Positions 17,974 through 26,676 of a DNA stretch of 64,000 bases are shown piece after piece. Within the stretch, counting starts at the first letter, position 1. Each line of letters opens with the position of its first letter. This DNA comes from Anderseniella sp. (GTDB taxonomy: Bacteria > Pseudomonadota > Alphaproteobacteria > Rhizobiales > Aestuariivirgaceae). Location: NCBI GenBank assembly GCA_028289645.1, contig JANQOK010000008.1, forward strand, positions 62,001-126,000. Reading direction: 5' to 3'. A program made the position numbers and the translations under genes. The notes below the pieces were generated by a model. The model worked only from the letters and a program-made list of their open reading frames with translations, made no database searches and was not told the origin of the DNA.

Positions 17974-18696
17974 TCATGCCCTGAGCGCCTCCTGGTGCGC
18001 CTTCACCAGGTCCGCCATGCTGTTGAAGCGAAAGTCGTAGCTTGGCATATCACCGGGGTTCATGGTTGCACCGAACCCCTGCTGGTCAAAACGCCGGTAA
18101 ATCCAGCAGCCCGCCAGCCCGTGGCGGTTGGCCGGCCCGTGATCGTGAAACATGCTTTCAGCCGTATGCAGTATGTCACCCTTCTCCACGCCAAGGGTTT
18201 TCAACTTGTCAAACATGTACTCGAAATTGCGGTCTGACGGTTTGTAGGATCCCACATCCTCGGCCGTGTAGATCGCGTCGAACTCAATATCCAGGCGTGC
18301 GTTGCTGGCAGCAAAGCTTTCATTGTCGACATTGGACAGGATGACAAGCTTGAAATGCCTCTTGAGATATTTGAGGGCGCCGGCGCTGTCGGAAAACGCC
18401 GGCCAGTCTTTCACCGACCGGCCGTAGGCGGCGCATTCCTCTAATGTTGCCGACACACCCCATTCTTCTGCCAGCCGCTTGTACACAACCGCCAGCAGCT
18501 CGCGGTAGCGCATGGCCGGTGTCCAGGACTGTTGCGAAGACTCATGGCGGGCATGGGCCTCGAGAATGTCGTCGCGCGACAGGTTCCGGTCAACGCGGGA
18601 GGTGAGCGGCTTCAGACCTTCAACCATGCCGGTTTCCCAGTCGATCAGCGTTCCATAGCAGTCAAATGTCAGTGCCTTGAAGTCGGTGAGTTTCAT
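17974..18696 (-). CDS. HAD-family haloacid dehalogenase type II
   Basis: A HAD hydrolase of 240 residues from the ATG at 18696 (AAGGAT upstream); an open frame to 18864 is discounted. The nucleophile motif is FDCYGTLIDW with Asp12, motif II is LSNVDNE with Ser121, and motif III is SYKPSDRNFEYMF with Lys152. This spacing and the WETG after motif I are typical of L-2-haloacid dehalogenases, which hydrolyse short 2-haloalkanoic acids, although many family members act on other substrates. It heads the operon containing Lrp, the acyl-CoA dehydrogenases, crotonase and the nitronate-monooxygenase-like protein. Confidence 0.82.
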   Translation of the reverse strand: MKLTDFKALTFDCYGTLIDWETGMVEGLKPLTSRVDRNLSRDDILEAHARHESSQQSWTPAMRYRELLAVVYKRLAEEWGVSATLEECAAYGRSVKDWPAFSDSAGALKYLKRHFKLVILSNVDNESFAASNARLDIEFDAIYTAEDVGSYKPSDRNFEYMFDKLKTLGVEKGDILHTAESMFHDHGPANRHGLAGCWIYRRFDQQGFGATMNPGDMPSYDFRFNSMADLVKAHQEALRA

Positions 18697-18860
18697 TGCC
18701 GGATCCTTGATGTCGAAAACCAGACCGGCGTTCGTTGATGCCGGTGTGCATGGCTCCATTGTGCAGAATATTATAGCGCGCAAAGCCTGAATACGCCGGG
18801 TCAGGCAGTCTGATATATCAAACCGGCCAGTTTCGCAGCATAAAATGCTGCGAACAACCG

Positions 18861-21800
18861 TCAACCGGCCGCCGCCACCAACTCTCCGACACCGACATAA
18901 TCGGTCTTGCCTGTCCCCAGCACCGGGACCGACTTTACGTTCATGATGGTTTTCGGCACCATCAGCTCACCCAGTCCCTGCTTCTTGCAGTGGCTCTGCA
19001 ACGCGTCCCGTTTTGCCTTGGCGTTGTCTGTCACCAGCACGAGCTGTTCACCTTTGCGGGCATCGGGCACGGATACTACCGCATGCATGTGGTCGGGCCA
19101 CAAGCTGCTGGCCTGGGCCTCGACCGCCGTCAGGCTGACCATCTCGCCGGCTATCTTGGCAAACCGCTTGGCACGTCCCAGGATGGTGATGAAGCCGTGT
19201 TCATCGACGTCAACTATGTCGCCCGTGTCGTAGGTCTGGTTGTCGGTCTTCTCGAGTACGCCCGGGTTTTCCGCTTTCAGGTAACCCAGCATGACATTAG
19301 GGCCCTTCACGACAAGCCGGCCGCCCTCGTCAATACCCGGCACAGGCTGCAGTTCATATGAAATGCCAGGCAGCAAACGGCCGACGGAGCCCGCCTTGAA
19401 ATGCTGTGCCGTATTGGTCGAAATGCCCGGTGATGTCTCGGTTGCGCCATAGCCTTCGAAAATGCGGATGCCGAACTTTTCACTCCAAACCTTGCGGGTC
19501 TCATCCTTGACCTTTTCAGCGCCGGCAAACGCATACCGCACTGAGTAGAAATCGTACGGGTCAGACGACCGCGCATAGCCCGCCAGGAATGTGTCAGTGC
19601 CAAACATGATGGTGGAGTTGGTGTCATATACCAGCGCCGGCACGATGCGGTAATGAAGCGGCGACGGATACAGGAACGTTTTGACCCCGGCCAGCACCGG
19701 CAGCAGCGTGCCGCCAGTCAGCCCAAACGAGTGAAACATCGGCAGCGCATTGAACACGATGTCGCGCGGATTGAAATCCACCCGGGCTCCGAGCTGGTAA
19801 CAGTTTGCCAGCAGGTTCGAATGGCTGAGGACAACCCCTTTCGGAGTGCCTTCGGAACCGGATGTGAACAGAACCACAGCCGGATCATCCGGTGAAATGG
19901 CAAGCCTTGAATGCGCGACCCCGGCGAACGGTGCCGTGACCAGGCCCAACACCTTGTCCCATCCGCCGATGGAGGCCTTGATATCCTCCAGGTAGACCAC
20001 CTCAACAGTTTTGCCAAAGGCGGCCACCGTGTCTTCCATCTTGGCGACTTCGACGAATTTCCGCGAGGTGATCACAGTCTTGATGTCGGCCGCGGTGATG
20101 GCCGCCTGCATGTTGGCCAAACCGGTTGAGAAGTTCAGCATGGCCGGTACACGGCCCTGTGACTGCAGTGCAAAGAAGGTCACGGCGGCGCCGACTGAAT
20201 TCGGCACCATCATGCCGACATACTCGCCCTTGCCGACAAGGCCGGCCAGCTTACGACCCATAATGCGCGCGCCCAGAACCAGCTTCGCATATGAAAGCGG
20301 CGTGCGCTCCATGTCCTCCAGCACCGCGTGCCTGCCGCCGTGAACCAGCCTGGCGTCCAGCAATGCGTCGAACAATGACCGGCGGCGGTCACAGGTCTCA
20401 AAAATCATGTCACTCATGACGTCATAAAGCTGCTGACCGGCATGGCGGCGTCGACTCTTGCCGACCAGCCCTTCTTCAACCGTCAGCTTGCGCGGCGGCA
20501 TGATGGTCAGCGTTATCTTGGGGAACCAGCGCGCACGCAGGGTTCCCTTGAGTCTGGAGAAGAATGTGTACTGGGCACCGTCAATCCGCACCGGCACCAG
20601 GTCTGCATCAGCCTGATCCGCGATCATCGCCGGGCCTTCAAACACCTTCATAAGGGCACCGGTCACGGTTATGCGTCCTTCCGGGAAAATGACACAATGC
20701 TTGTCCTGCCTGACTTCGCGCACCAGCGCTTTGGCCGCCATCGGATTGGTCGGGTCCATCGGAAACGCATCGACCAGCCGCAGGAAGGGTTTCACCCACC
20801 AGGCTTGCGCAATGTGCGTGTTGACGGCGAACAGCGGCTTGACCGGCAGAAATGCGGCCAGCAGCACCGGATCCAGAAATGACACGTGGTTAACAACGAT
20901 GACTGCGCGCTTGCCGGCCTTTTCGTAGTTCTCCAGCCCCCTGACCTCAACCCGGTAAAACAGCTTGAGGATGGCAATCAGAAACGTCTTGATCAGATGG
21001 TCCGGCAGCAGCACGCAGACATAGACCGCGACAACGAAGTTGACCGCAGCAATGGCCAGCAGCACCGCCGGAATGCTCATGCCTGCCCCAATCAGCGCGG
21101 CTACCACCCCGGCGCCAGCGGTCATGAAGAAGGCATTGACGATATTGTTGGCGGCTATGGTGCGCGACCGGTCGGTGTCTTCAGACCTTGCCTGCAGGAT
21201 GGCGTACAGCGGCACAATGAAGATACCTCCGCACAACGCCACACCGATCAGGTCCAGCATCATGCGCAGATTGGTCCAGTTGGACAGGAAAGTCAGTCCG
21301 CCGACCAGTCCCCCATTTGGCGCCGGCTGGTAGTTCATCAAGGCGAAAGAGAAATCAGCAATGAAGATGGTGATGCCGAGTGCCCCGAACGGCGCGTGAA
21401 TTGCCGTCACCTGCCCCCTCAGCAGGCGGTTGCACAACATGGATCCGATGGCGATACCGACCGTGAACAGAACCAGGAACAAGGTGACAACGGTTTCGTC
21501 ACCCTTCAAAATCTCACTGGCTATGGCCGGGAACAGCGACAGCATGGTGGCTCCCACTAACCAGAACCAGGAGATGCCCAGAATGGTCAATCGGGAAAAC
21601 CTGACCGCGACCGCCTTGGACACTATGCGCCAGCTTTCGGCCGCCACGTTCCATGTGACCTTCAGGTCAGGGGCTGCAGCAGGCGCATCCGGTATGAAAC
21701 GGCTTGCTGCATAGCCGAGCCCGGCCAGAACCAGGACCAGCCCGGACACAATGGCAATGCCATGGCCTGTCAAAATCAGCAGCCCGCCGGCAATAGTGCC

Positions 21801-22280
21801 GGCAAGAATCGCCAGGAAGGTGCCGGCCTCGATCAACGAGTTGGCGCCGATAAGCTGGCTCTCTTTCAGATGCACCGGCAGGATGGAGTATTTCAGCGGG
21901 CCAAAAAACGCCGACTGCGTCCCCATCAGAAACAGCACGCTGAACAAAAACCATACATTGCCGGAAGACAGAGCCAGAACGCCAAGCGTCATGATGGCGA
22001 TCTCGGCCAGCTTGATCTGCCGGATCAGACCGGCCTTGTCGAACTTGTCGGCGATCTGACCGGCAGTGGCGGAAAACAGAAAGAACGGCAATATGAAAAC
22101 ACCGCCGGCAGCGGTGGCCATCACGGCAGAGTTCAGGCCGGCCTCGACGGCTATGCGATACACCAGCAGAATAACGAACGCGTTCTTGAATACATTGTCG
22201 TTCAGAGCACCCAGCGCTTGGGTCACAAACAGGGGCAGAAATCGTTTAGACTTGAGCAGTGCGAACTGCGAATTATCCAT
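18861..22280 (-). CDS. MFS transporter / PlsC acyltransferase / acyl-ACP synthetase fusion
   Basis: A protein of 1139 residues joining three parts that act together in lysophospholipid recycling. A major facilitator domain of about 12 helices (residues 1-430) resembles LplT. A PlsC acyltransferase follows, with NHVSFLD at 464-470 and FPEGR at 532-536. An AMP-binding acyl-ACP synthetase closes the protein, with LFTSGSEGTPKG and the late TGDIVDVDEHGFITILGRAKR. In E. coli the first is LplT and the last two are Aas; here all are one chain. It should import lyso-lipid and re-acylate it at the inner membrane. Its first bases overlap the lipase-like gene, suggesting coexpression with a hydrolase that makes lyso-lipids. 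Confidence 0.88.
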   Translation of the reverse strand: MDNSQFALLKSKRFLPLFVTQALGALNDNVFKNAFVILLVYRIAVEAGLNSAVMATAAGGVFILPFFLFSATAGQIADKFDKAGLIRQIKLAEIAIMTLGVLALSSGNVWFLFSVLFLMGTQSAFFGPLKYSILPVHLKESQLIGANSLIEAGTFLAILAGTIAGGLLILTGHGIAIVSGLVLVLAGLGYAASRFIPDAPAAAPDLKVTWNVAAESWRIVSKAVAVRFSRLTILGISWFWLVGATMLSLFPAIASEILKGDETVVTLFLVLFTVGIAIGSMLCNRLLRGQVTAIHAPFGALGITIFIADFSFALMNYQPAPNGGLVGGLTFLSNWTNLRMMLDLIGVALCGGIFIVPLYAILQARSEDTDRSRTIAANNIVNAFFMTAGAGVVAALIGAGMSIPAVLLAIAAVNFVVAVYVCVLLPDHLIKTFLIAILKLFYRVEVRGLENYEKAGKRAVIVVNHVSFLDPVLLAAFLPVKPLFAVNTHIAQAWWVKPFLRLVDAFPMDPTNPMAAKALVREVRQDKHCVIFPEGRITVTGALMKVFEGPAMIADQADADLVPVRIDGAQYTFFSRLKGTLRARWFPKITLTIMPPRKLTVEEGLVGKSRRRHAGQQLYDVMSDMIFETCDRRRSLFDALLDARLVHGGRHAVLEDMERTPLSYAKLVLGARIMGRKLAGLVGKGEYVGMMVPNSVGAAVTFFALQSQGRVPAMLNFSTGLANMQAAITAADIKTVITSRKFVEVAKMEDTVAAFGKTVEVVYLEDIKASIGGWDKVLGLVTAPFAGVAHSRLAISPDDPAVVLFTSGSEGTPKGVVLSHSNLLANCYQLGARVDFNPRDIVFNALPMFHSFGLTGGTLLPVLAGVKTFLYPSPLHYRIVPALVYDTNSTIMFGTDTFLAGYARSSDPYDFYSVRYAFAGAEKVKDETRKVWSEKFGIRIFEGYGATETSPGISTNTAQHFKAGSVGRLLPGISYELQPVPGIDEGGRLVVKGPNVMLGYLKAENPGVLEKTDNQTYDTGDIVDVDEHGFITILGRAKRFAKIAGEMVSLTAVEAQASSLWPDHMHAVVSVPDARKGEQLVLVTDNAKAKRDALQSHCKKQGLGELMVPKTIMNVKSVPVLGTGKTDYVGVGELVAAAG

Positions 22281-23265
22281 CGGTGTGGCTCCTCGCCGGG
22301 GTGAAATGACCTGAGCTCAAGAAATTCAGCAACGGCAACTCAATCTCCCGCGACCTTGCGACAAATCCATGAAGACCGGGTAAAACCATGAAATCCGCGG
22401 CACCTTCCAGGCGGGTTTCGGCAACAGCCACAGTACCATCGTCGTCTCCCGGCAATAACGGGTTATAGCCTTCGCCATCTCCGAGGCCGCCAGCTATGAT
22501 GCCAAACGGAATGCCGGGAACGGGAAGCTTCCTGACCTTTTCCGGTATCAGTTGCTGGCCGGCGGTGCCGTAAACCACTTTGTAGGGCCACGCAGGCTGC
22601 AATGTCTGCGCTGTTAGGGAGCCCTGGTTTGGCGGCGCTATCATGACAACCCGACGCGGCATGATGCTTGCCTTCCAGGCACCGTCCCGGGCCAGCAATT
22701 GACGAACAATAATACCACCCATGGAATGGGTTACGAAGGAAACTTCATCCACATTCCGCAACCGCTGCAGCAGCCTTTCCAGTTGCGCTGCATGAGCCTC
22801 GATGGATGCCCGGGTACTGGGATAGCTGATGGCATGGGCCTCAAACCCTGCTTCGCGCAATCTGCCGGGCAGATCTCCGAATGTCGCGGGCCCGCGCCCG
22901 ATGCCATGAACAAGCAGCACCAGATGACCACTTTGCGGTCCAAGCACCCGGCTTTTACGCAGTTTGAGCAGGCAGTCTGCATAACTGCCCCAGGCGAGCC
23001 GAACATTGTTGCTGTCCAACAGACGATGGTGCCCGGTCCAGGCATGACGCTGAATGCGCCATCCGCCGCGCAAGTGTTCGTCCGCCCATAATTGCGTCCC
23101 CCCCATTGTGGGCAGCGCCAAGTTGGGGTTTTTCGCGCGCGCGTGTGTGGACAGCAGCCCCATGATCAGGAGAGTTACCAACACGACTGTACACAGCCCC
23201 CCGCCTCGCACGAGTCCGGACAGGGACCTTATCTCATTGCATCGATCTGGACGGCGGATCAGCAT
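22273..23265 (-). CDS. Membrane-anchored or exported lipase-like alpha/beta hydrolase
   Basis: A hydrolase of 330 residues from the ATG at 23265, which has AAGGAAA upstream; a start at 23298 is open. A hydrophobic segment near residues 24-40 ending THARAK is a signal peptide or anchor. The fold motifs are LVLLVHGIGRGPATF (oxyanion), FVTHSMGGIIVRQ (nucleophile Ser181), a DDDGTVAV acid region and a LPGLHGFV histidine. This layout is that of triacylglycerol lipase or PGAP1-type esterases. It overlaps the lysophospholipid acyltransferase gene by 8 bases, which suggests a link to lipid turnover, and it is divergent from a TetR regulator whose operators lie upstream of both. Confidence 0.78.
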   Translation of the reverse strand: MLIRRPDRCNEIRSLSGLVRGGGLCTVVLVTLLIMGLLSTHARAKNPNLALPTMGGTQLWADEHLRGGWRIQRHAWTGHHRLLDSNNVRLAWGSYADCLLKLRKSRVLGPQSGHLVLLVHGIGRGPATFGDLPGRLREAGFEAHAISYPSTRASIEAHAAQLERLLQRLRNVDEVSFVTHSMGGIIVRQLLARDGAWKASIMPRRVVMIAPPNQGSLTAQTLQPAWPYKVVYGTAGQQLIPEKVRKLPVPGIPFGIIAGGLGDGEGYNPLLPGDDDGTVAVAETRLEGAADFMVLPGLHGFVARSREIELPLLNFLSSGHFTPARSHTDG

Positions 23266-23325
23266 GATGTCGGTTTCCTTCGACTTGGCTTCGAACAAAC
23301 TTGCAAGAGTTCCTAAACGACTTTA

Positions 23326-23338
23326 TGAACAATGTTCA
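23326..23338. promoter_or_regulatory. Palindromic operator copy 1 (TGAAC-N3-GTTCA)
   Basis: TGAACAATGTTCA is a perfect palindrome around a 3-base centre, in the divergent gap between the lipase-like gene and the TetR regulator. A near-identical copy lies 56 bases downstream (centre to centre). Both match the short palindromes typical of TetR repressors, and the regulator next door is the obvious candidate. Confidence 0.65.
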
Positions 23339-23381
23339 CAATTACTATATACTGACGCTTTGACGGCGTTCAAGATATTTT

Positions 23382-23394
23382 TGAACATCGTTCA
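23382..23394. promoter_or_regulatory. Palindromic operator copy 2 (TGAAC-N3-GTTCA)
   Basis: TGAACATCGTTCA repeats the arms of the copy at 23326 with a different centre. It lies just ahead of the TetR coding sequence, so binding here would repress the regulator itself. A further overlapping inverted repeat, GTTCAA...TTGAAC, spans 23368-23386. A TATATAC stretch between the two copies could be a -10 box. Confidence 0.65.
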
Positions 23395-23409
23395 CGAATG
23401 GAGTTCAAG

Positions 23410-24027
23410 ATGGTTACCGGCACCAAGACCGCTGAACGGCGGCACAAGCTGCGGCTCGAGTTAATCGATGCAGGTGAAGCAATACTGAACGGGCAAGGCC
23501 TGCCTGCCCTGACAGCACGCGCCGTTGCCACGGCGGTCGGTTGCTCTGTCGGCGCCATCTATAATGTGTTTGAGGACATTGACGGCCTGATCGTCGCGGT
23601 CAACTCAAGAACCCTGGCAAAACTGGATCAGAAGATATCGAGCTTTGTGCCTGGCGGCGAGTGCGGACTGGAACCGGAAGACTGCCTGGTCGGACTGGCG
23701 GTCGCTTACTGCCAGTTTGCCGTTGAACACACCCATGCCTGGTCGGCCCTGTTCGAACACAGCGAACGCATCAGACGCGAGATTCCCGACTGGCACATGG
23801 ACGAGCACGTCCACCTCATCGGCCATATCGTCAAATCCGTGCGCCGGTTGCGGCCCGGCATGCCCGACGACGACAGCTGGCAACTGGCCGGACTGTTGTT
23901 TTCCGCTGTGCACGGTGTCGTCGCCCTCGGCCTGCAGGGGTTTTTCTTCGCCGTGCCGCAGCGCAGGCTGGAGGCCCAGGTCAGCCTGCTGGTGCGGGCG
24001 ACACTGGCAGGCTTGCCCCGGGATTAG
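23410..24027 (+). CDS. TetR family transcriptional regulator
   Basis: A protein of about 205 residues. The N-terminal helix-turn-helix (LTARAVATAVGCSVGAIYNVFEDIDGLI) is standard for TetR, followed by an all-helical ligand-binding half. An ATG at 23398 is in frame, but the ATG at 23410 has GGAG 6 bases upstream and clears the operator at 23382, so it is preferred. It is divergent from the lipase and lysophospholipid operon and probably represses both sides through the paired TGAAC-N3-GTTCA sites. A fatty acid or acyl-CoA ligand is plausible but inferred only from the target genes. Confidence 0.85.
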   Translation: MVTGTKTAERRHKLRLELIDAGEAILNGQGLPALTARAVATAVGCSVGAIYNVFEDIDGLIVAVNSRTLAKLDQKISSFVPGGECGLEPEDCLVGLAVAYCQFAVEHTHAWSALFEHSERIRREIPDWHMDEHVHLIGHIVKSVRRLRPGMPDDDSWQLAGLLFSAVHGVVALGLQGFFFAVPQRRLEAQVSLLVRATLAGLPRD

Positions 24028-24917
24028 CCGGCGTTTTCCGCATTGCCGTAAATGTCGATCAGCACCGCGGCAACGATGATCATGCCGCCCACCATGGACA
24101 GCGCTGTCATCGACGTTCCGATCAGCACCCAAGCGCTGATCGTCGCCACCACGATCTCGGTCATGGTCAGCAGCGCGGCCCTGGTCGCCGGCACCAGGCG
24201 CGCCCCCCACAACTGGCCGATCATCGATGGCCAGAAGGCGAGAACGCCGAAGGCCAGCACACCCACCGCCAGGGTCGGGGTCATGGCCCCTTCGGAAAAT
24301 CCGACACTACCGATCAGCAGTGCAGCGACAGCGGCAAATGCCGCCCCGAAGAAGATCGCCGAGGCCACGTTCCAGAATGCATCGACTTCGGCACGACCGC
24401 GCACCATGGACAGTGTGGAGCCCCAGAAAAAGCCCGCCACGAGCCCAGCCCAGTCGCCGGCATTGCGCGGCACAGGCACGCCGCCATCGCCGCCGAGCAG
24501 CAACCACAAACCGCCAAATGCCAGCAGGATGGCGAAAGCACGCCATGGGTTCAGGCGAACACCGAACACCACCCTGTCGACCAATGTCGCCCAAATCGGC
24601 AGCATGTAGAACAGGAATATCGCCCTGATGACATCGGTGGACACCACAGCATAGAAGTAGCTGACCTCGGAGATACCGATCCCGGTGCCGACGAGCACCA
24701 TCCAGCGCACATGGTCCGGCCGCCATGTCCCCCACTTGGCGGCTGCCAGCAGGGCCACCGGCAAACCGGCCCCCATGGCCATGGCGGCAGACCAGAACGG
24801 GCCAAATCCGGCTTCGGACAGATAGCGCAGCGGGATCCAGAACAGCCCCCAGAGACCGGCGCCGACGGCAATCGCCAGCGCGCCGCGAAGCTGCGGGGAA
24901 AGGAAGGAATTCATCAT
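24024..24917 (-). CDS. EamA/DMT-family transporter
   Basis: A membrane protein of 297 residues with about ten transmembrane helices in two EamA repeats (for example GALAIAVGAGLWGLFWIPLRYL and the second-half AFGVLAFWPSMIGQLWGARLVPAT). Such proteins move small metabolites such as amino acids or polyamines, usually outward. It overlaps the TetR gene tail to tail by 4 bases. It lies downstream of the crotonase and agmatine genes on the same strand but 57 bases away, so it could export a product of that cluster. Confidence 0.8.
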   Translation of the reverse strand: MMNSFLSPQLRGALAIAVGAGLWGLFWIPLRYLSEAGFGPFWSAAMAMGAGLPVALLAAAKWGTWRPDHVRWMVLVGTGIGISEVSYFYAVVSTDVIRAIFLFYMLPIWATLVDRVVFGVRLNPWRAFAILLAFGGLWLLLGGDGGVPVPRNAGDWAGLVAGFFWGSTLSMVRGRAEVDAFWNVASAIFFGAAFAAVAALLIGSVGFSEGAMTPTLAVGVLAFGVLAFWPSMIGQLWGARLVPATRAALLTMTEIVVATISAWVLIGTSMTALSMVGGMIIVAAVLIDIYGNAENAG

Positions 24918-24974
24918 CGCCGAGACTTATCTGCGCCGGTCACCTCAGGCAAGATCCAAGGCAAGGATTCACCT

Positions 24975-25775
24975 CTAACTTATCTTGCCAAAATCGCCGT
25001 GGCGGCCCTTGCCGGCGCTGAAATGGCTGGCGCCCTGCAAGCCACCGGCAGCCAGTTCCGGGCGCCCGTTGCGCCATTCGGCCCTAAGCGCGTCGCGCAC
25101 CCCCAGCCCGTGCTGGCCAACCACCGAGCGCCGGTCGGCGCGTACGCAGCTCTGCGGAAAGCGGGCAATGTCATGGGCCAGTTGCTCGGCCTTGTCCCTG
25201 GCGCAGCCTTCGTCGACCACGTACTCGCACAAGCCGATGCGTTCACACTCTTCCGCCATTACCTGCCTGCCGGTCAGCACCAGGTCCATGGCCCGCCCCT
25301 CGCCGACCAGACGCGGCAGGCGCACGGTGCCACCGTCAATCAGCGGTATGCCCCAGCGCCGGCAGTAGACCCCCATATAGGCGGATCTCTCCATCACCCG
25401 CATGTCGGCCCACATCGCCAGTTCCATGCCACCGGCAACAGCAGGGCCTGCAACCGCGGCAATCACCGGTTTGTCCAGCTCCAGGCGCGAAGGCCCCATC
25501 GGACCCCTGGGGCCTTCATCGGGCACGTCGGCGAAATCCAGTTCCGCCAGCGGGTCATCGCTGTCCAGGGCGGCGGCAAACTTCAGGTCCCAGCCGGCGC
25601 AAAACGCACCGCCCTCACCCCAGAACACGGCGACCGATGCCGTTTCGTCACGATCAAACTCCAGGAAGGCGGCCTGCAGGGCGTCTGCGCTTTCAGGATC
25701 CATGGCATTGCGGGCTTGCGGCCGGGAATGAATAACCGTCCACACAGCACCTGACTTCTCGACACGCACGGACAT
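24975..25775 (-). CDS. Crotonase-family enoyl-CoA hydratase
   Basis: A protein of 266 residues from the ATG at 25775 (MSVRVEKSGAVWTVIHSRP), 4 bases after the amidase stop. A longer start at 25811 would overlap that gene. GGAFCAGWDL and AAVAGPAVAGGMELAMWADMR are the CoA-binding and oxyanion segments. It is in the agmatine operon by position, though crotonases are not part of the known agmatine-to-putrescine route. It could act in later catabolism or be cotranscribed by chance. Confidence 0.8.
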   Translation of the reverse strand: MSVRVEKSGAVWTVIHSRPQARNAMDPESADALQAAFLEFDRDETASVAVFWGEGGAFCAGWDLKFAAALDSDDPLAELDFADVPDEGPRGPMGPSRLELDKPVIAAVAGPAVAGGMELAMWADMRVMERSAYMGVYCRRWGIPLIDGGTVRLPRLVGEGRAMDLVLTGRQVMAEECERIGLCEYVVDEGCARDKAEQLAHDIARFPQSCVRADRRSVVGQHGLGVRDALRAEWRNGRPELAAGGLQGASHFSAGKGRHGDFGKIS

Positions 25776-25779
25776 GGCT

Positions 25780-26670
25780 TCACCCGGCACCAAACACCGA
25801 TGAGCGGCCATCCAGCGACATTAGCGGATCATAAAGCTCGGGACGCCGGTCCCGGAAAATGCCCCAGTAGGCTCGTCTCTCAGCCAGATCATCAAGATCA
25901 AATGTGTGGGTCAGCACAGCCTCGTCGGTCCGGCTGGCTTCGGCCACTTTTTCGCCGGTGAAGTCGGCAATGAACGATGATCCGTAGAACCTCAATTCAG
26001 TGCCGTTGCGGCCGGGCTCGGCACCGATCCTGTTGGATGCAACCAGCGGCATCAAGTTGGCACCGGCATGACCCTGCTGCACCCGTTGCCAATGGGCCGA
26101 GGAATCCCATGAGGGATCCAGCATCTCGGAGCCGATCGCGGTTGGAAAAAACAGCAGCTCCGCGCCCATCACGGCCATGGAACGGGCAGTTTCAGGAAAC
26201 CATTGATCCCAGCAGATGCCGACACCGAGGCGCCCAAACTGCGTGTCCCAGACCTTGAAACCGGTGTCACCGGGAGAAAAGTAATACTTCTCCTGGTAGC
26301 CGGAACCGTGCGGAATATGTGTCTTGCGGTAGATGCCGAGATTGCGTCCGTCCGCATCGATGATGGCAATCGAATTGAACCGGGCATTGCCGGCTTCTTC
26401 GTAAAACGACACCGGCAGCACGACGCCGAGTTCTTTGGCAACACCCTTGAAATGCTCGATTGTGGGATGGCCGTCTGCCGGCAACGCGCGGGCATAGAAC
26501 TCCGGCAGTTCGTCCTGGCAGAAGTAATATCCTTCAAACAACTCCTGCAGCAGGACAACGTTGGCTCCCCTGCCCGCAGCTTCGCGAACCAGTTTTTCGC
26601 CGCGCTCGACATTTTCCGAAACAACGTCCGTGCAGGCCATCTGCGTGGCCGCGACAGTTACATTACGCAT
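25780..26670 (-). CDS. aguB: N-carbamoylputrescine amidase
   Basis: A nitrilase-superfamily enzyme of 296 residues. The catalytic triad is E43 (LQELFEGYYFCQ), K116 (YRKTHIPHG) and C153 (GICWDQWFPE). The sequence matches AguB, which cleaves N-carbamoylputrescine to putrescine, CO2 and ammonia. It lies 6 bases after the agmatine deiminase gene, which makes its substrate, so together they form the arginine-decarboxylase-dependent putrescine route. Confidence 0.92.
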   Translation of the reverse strand: MRNVTVAATQMACTDVVSENVERGEKLVREAAGRGANVVLLQELFEGYYFCQDELPEFYARALPADGHPTIEHFKGVAKELGVVLPVSFYEEAGNARFNSIAIIDADGRNLGIYRKTHIPHGSGYQEKYYFSPGDTGFKVWDTQFGRLGVGICWDQWFPETARSMAVMGAELLFFPTAIGSEMLDPSWDSSAHWQRVQQGHAGANLMPLVASNRIGAEPGRNGTELRFYGSSFIADFTGEKVAEASRTDEAVLTHTFDLDDLAERRAYWGIFRDRRPELYDPLMSLDGRSSVFGAG

Positions 26671-26676
26671 GTGACT

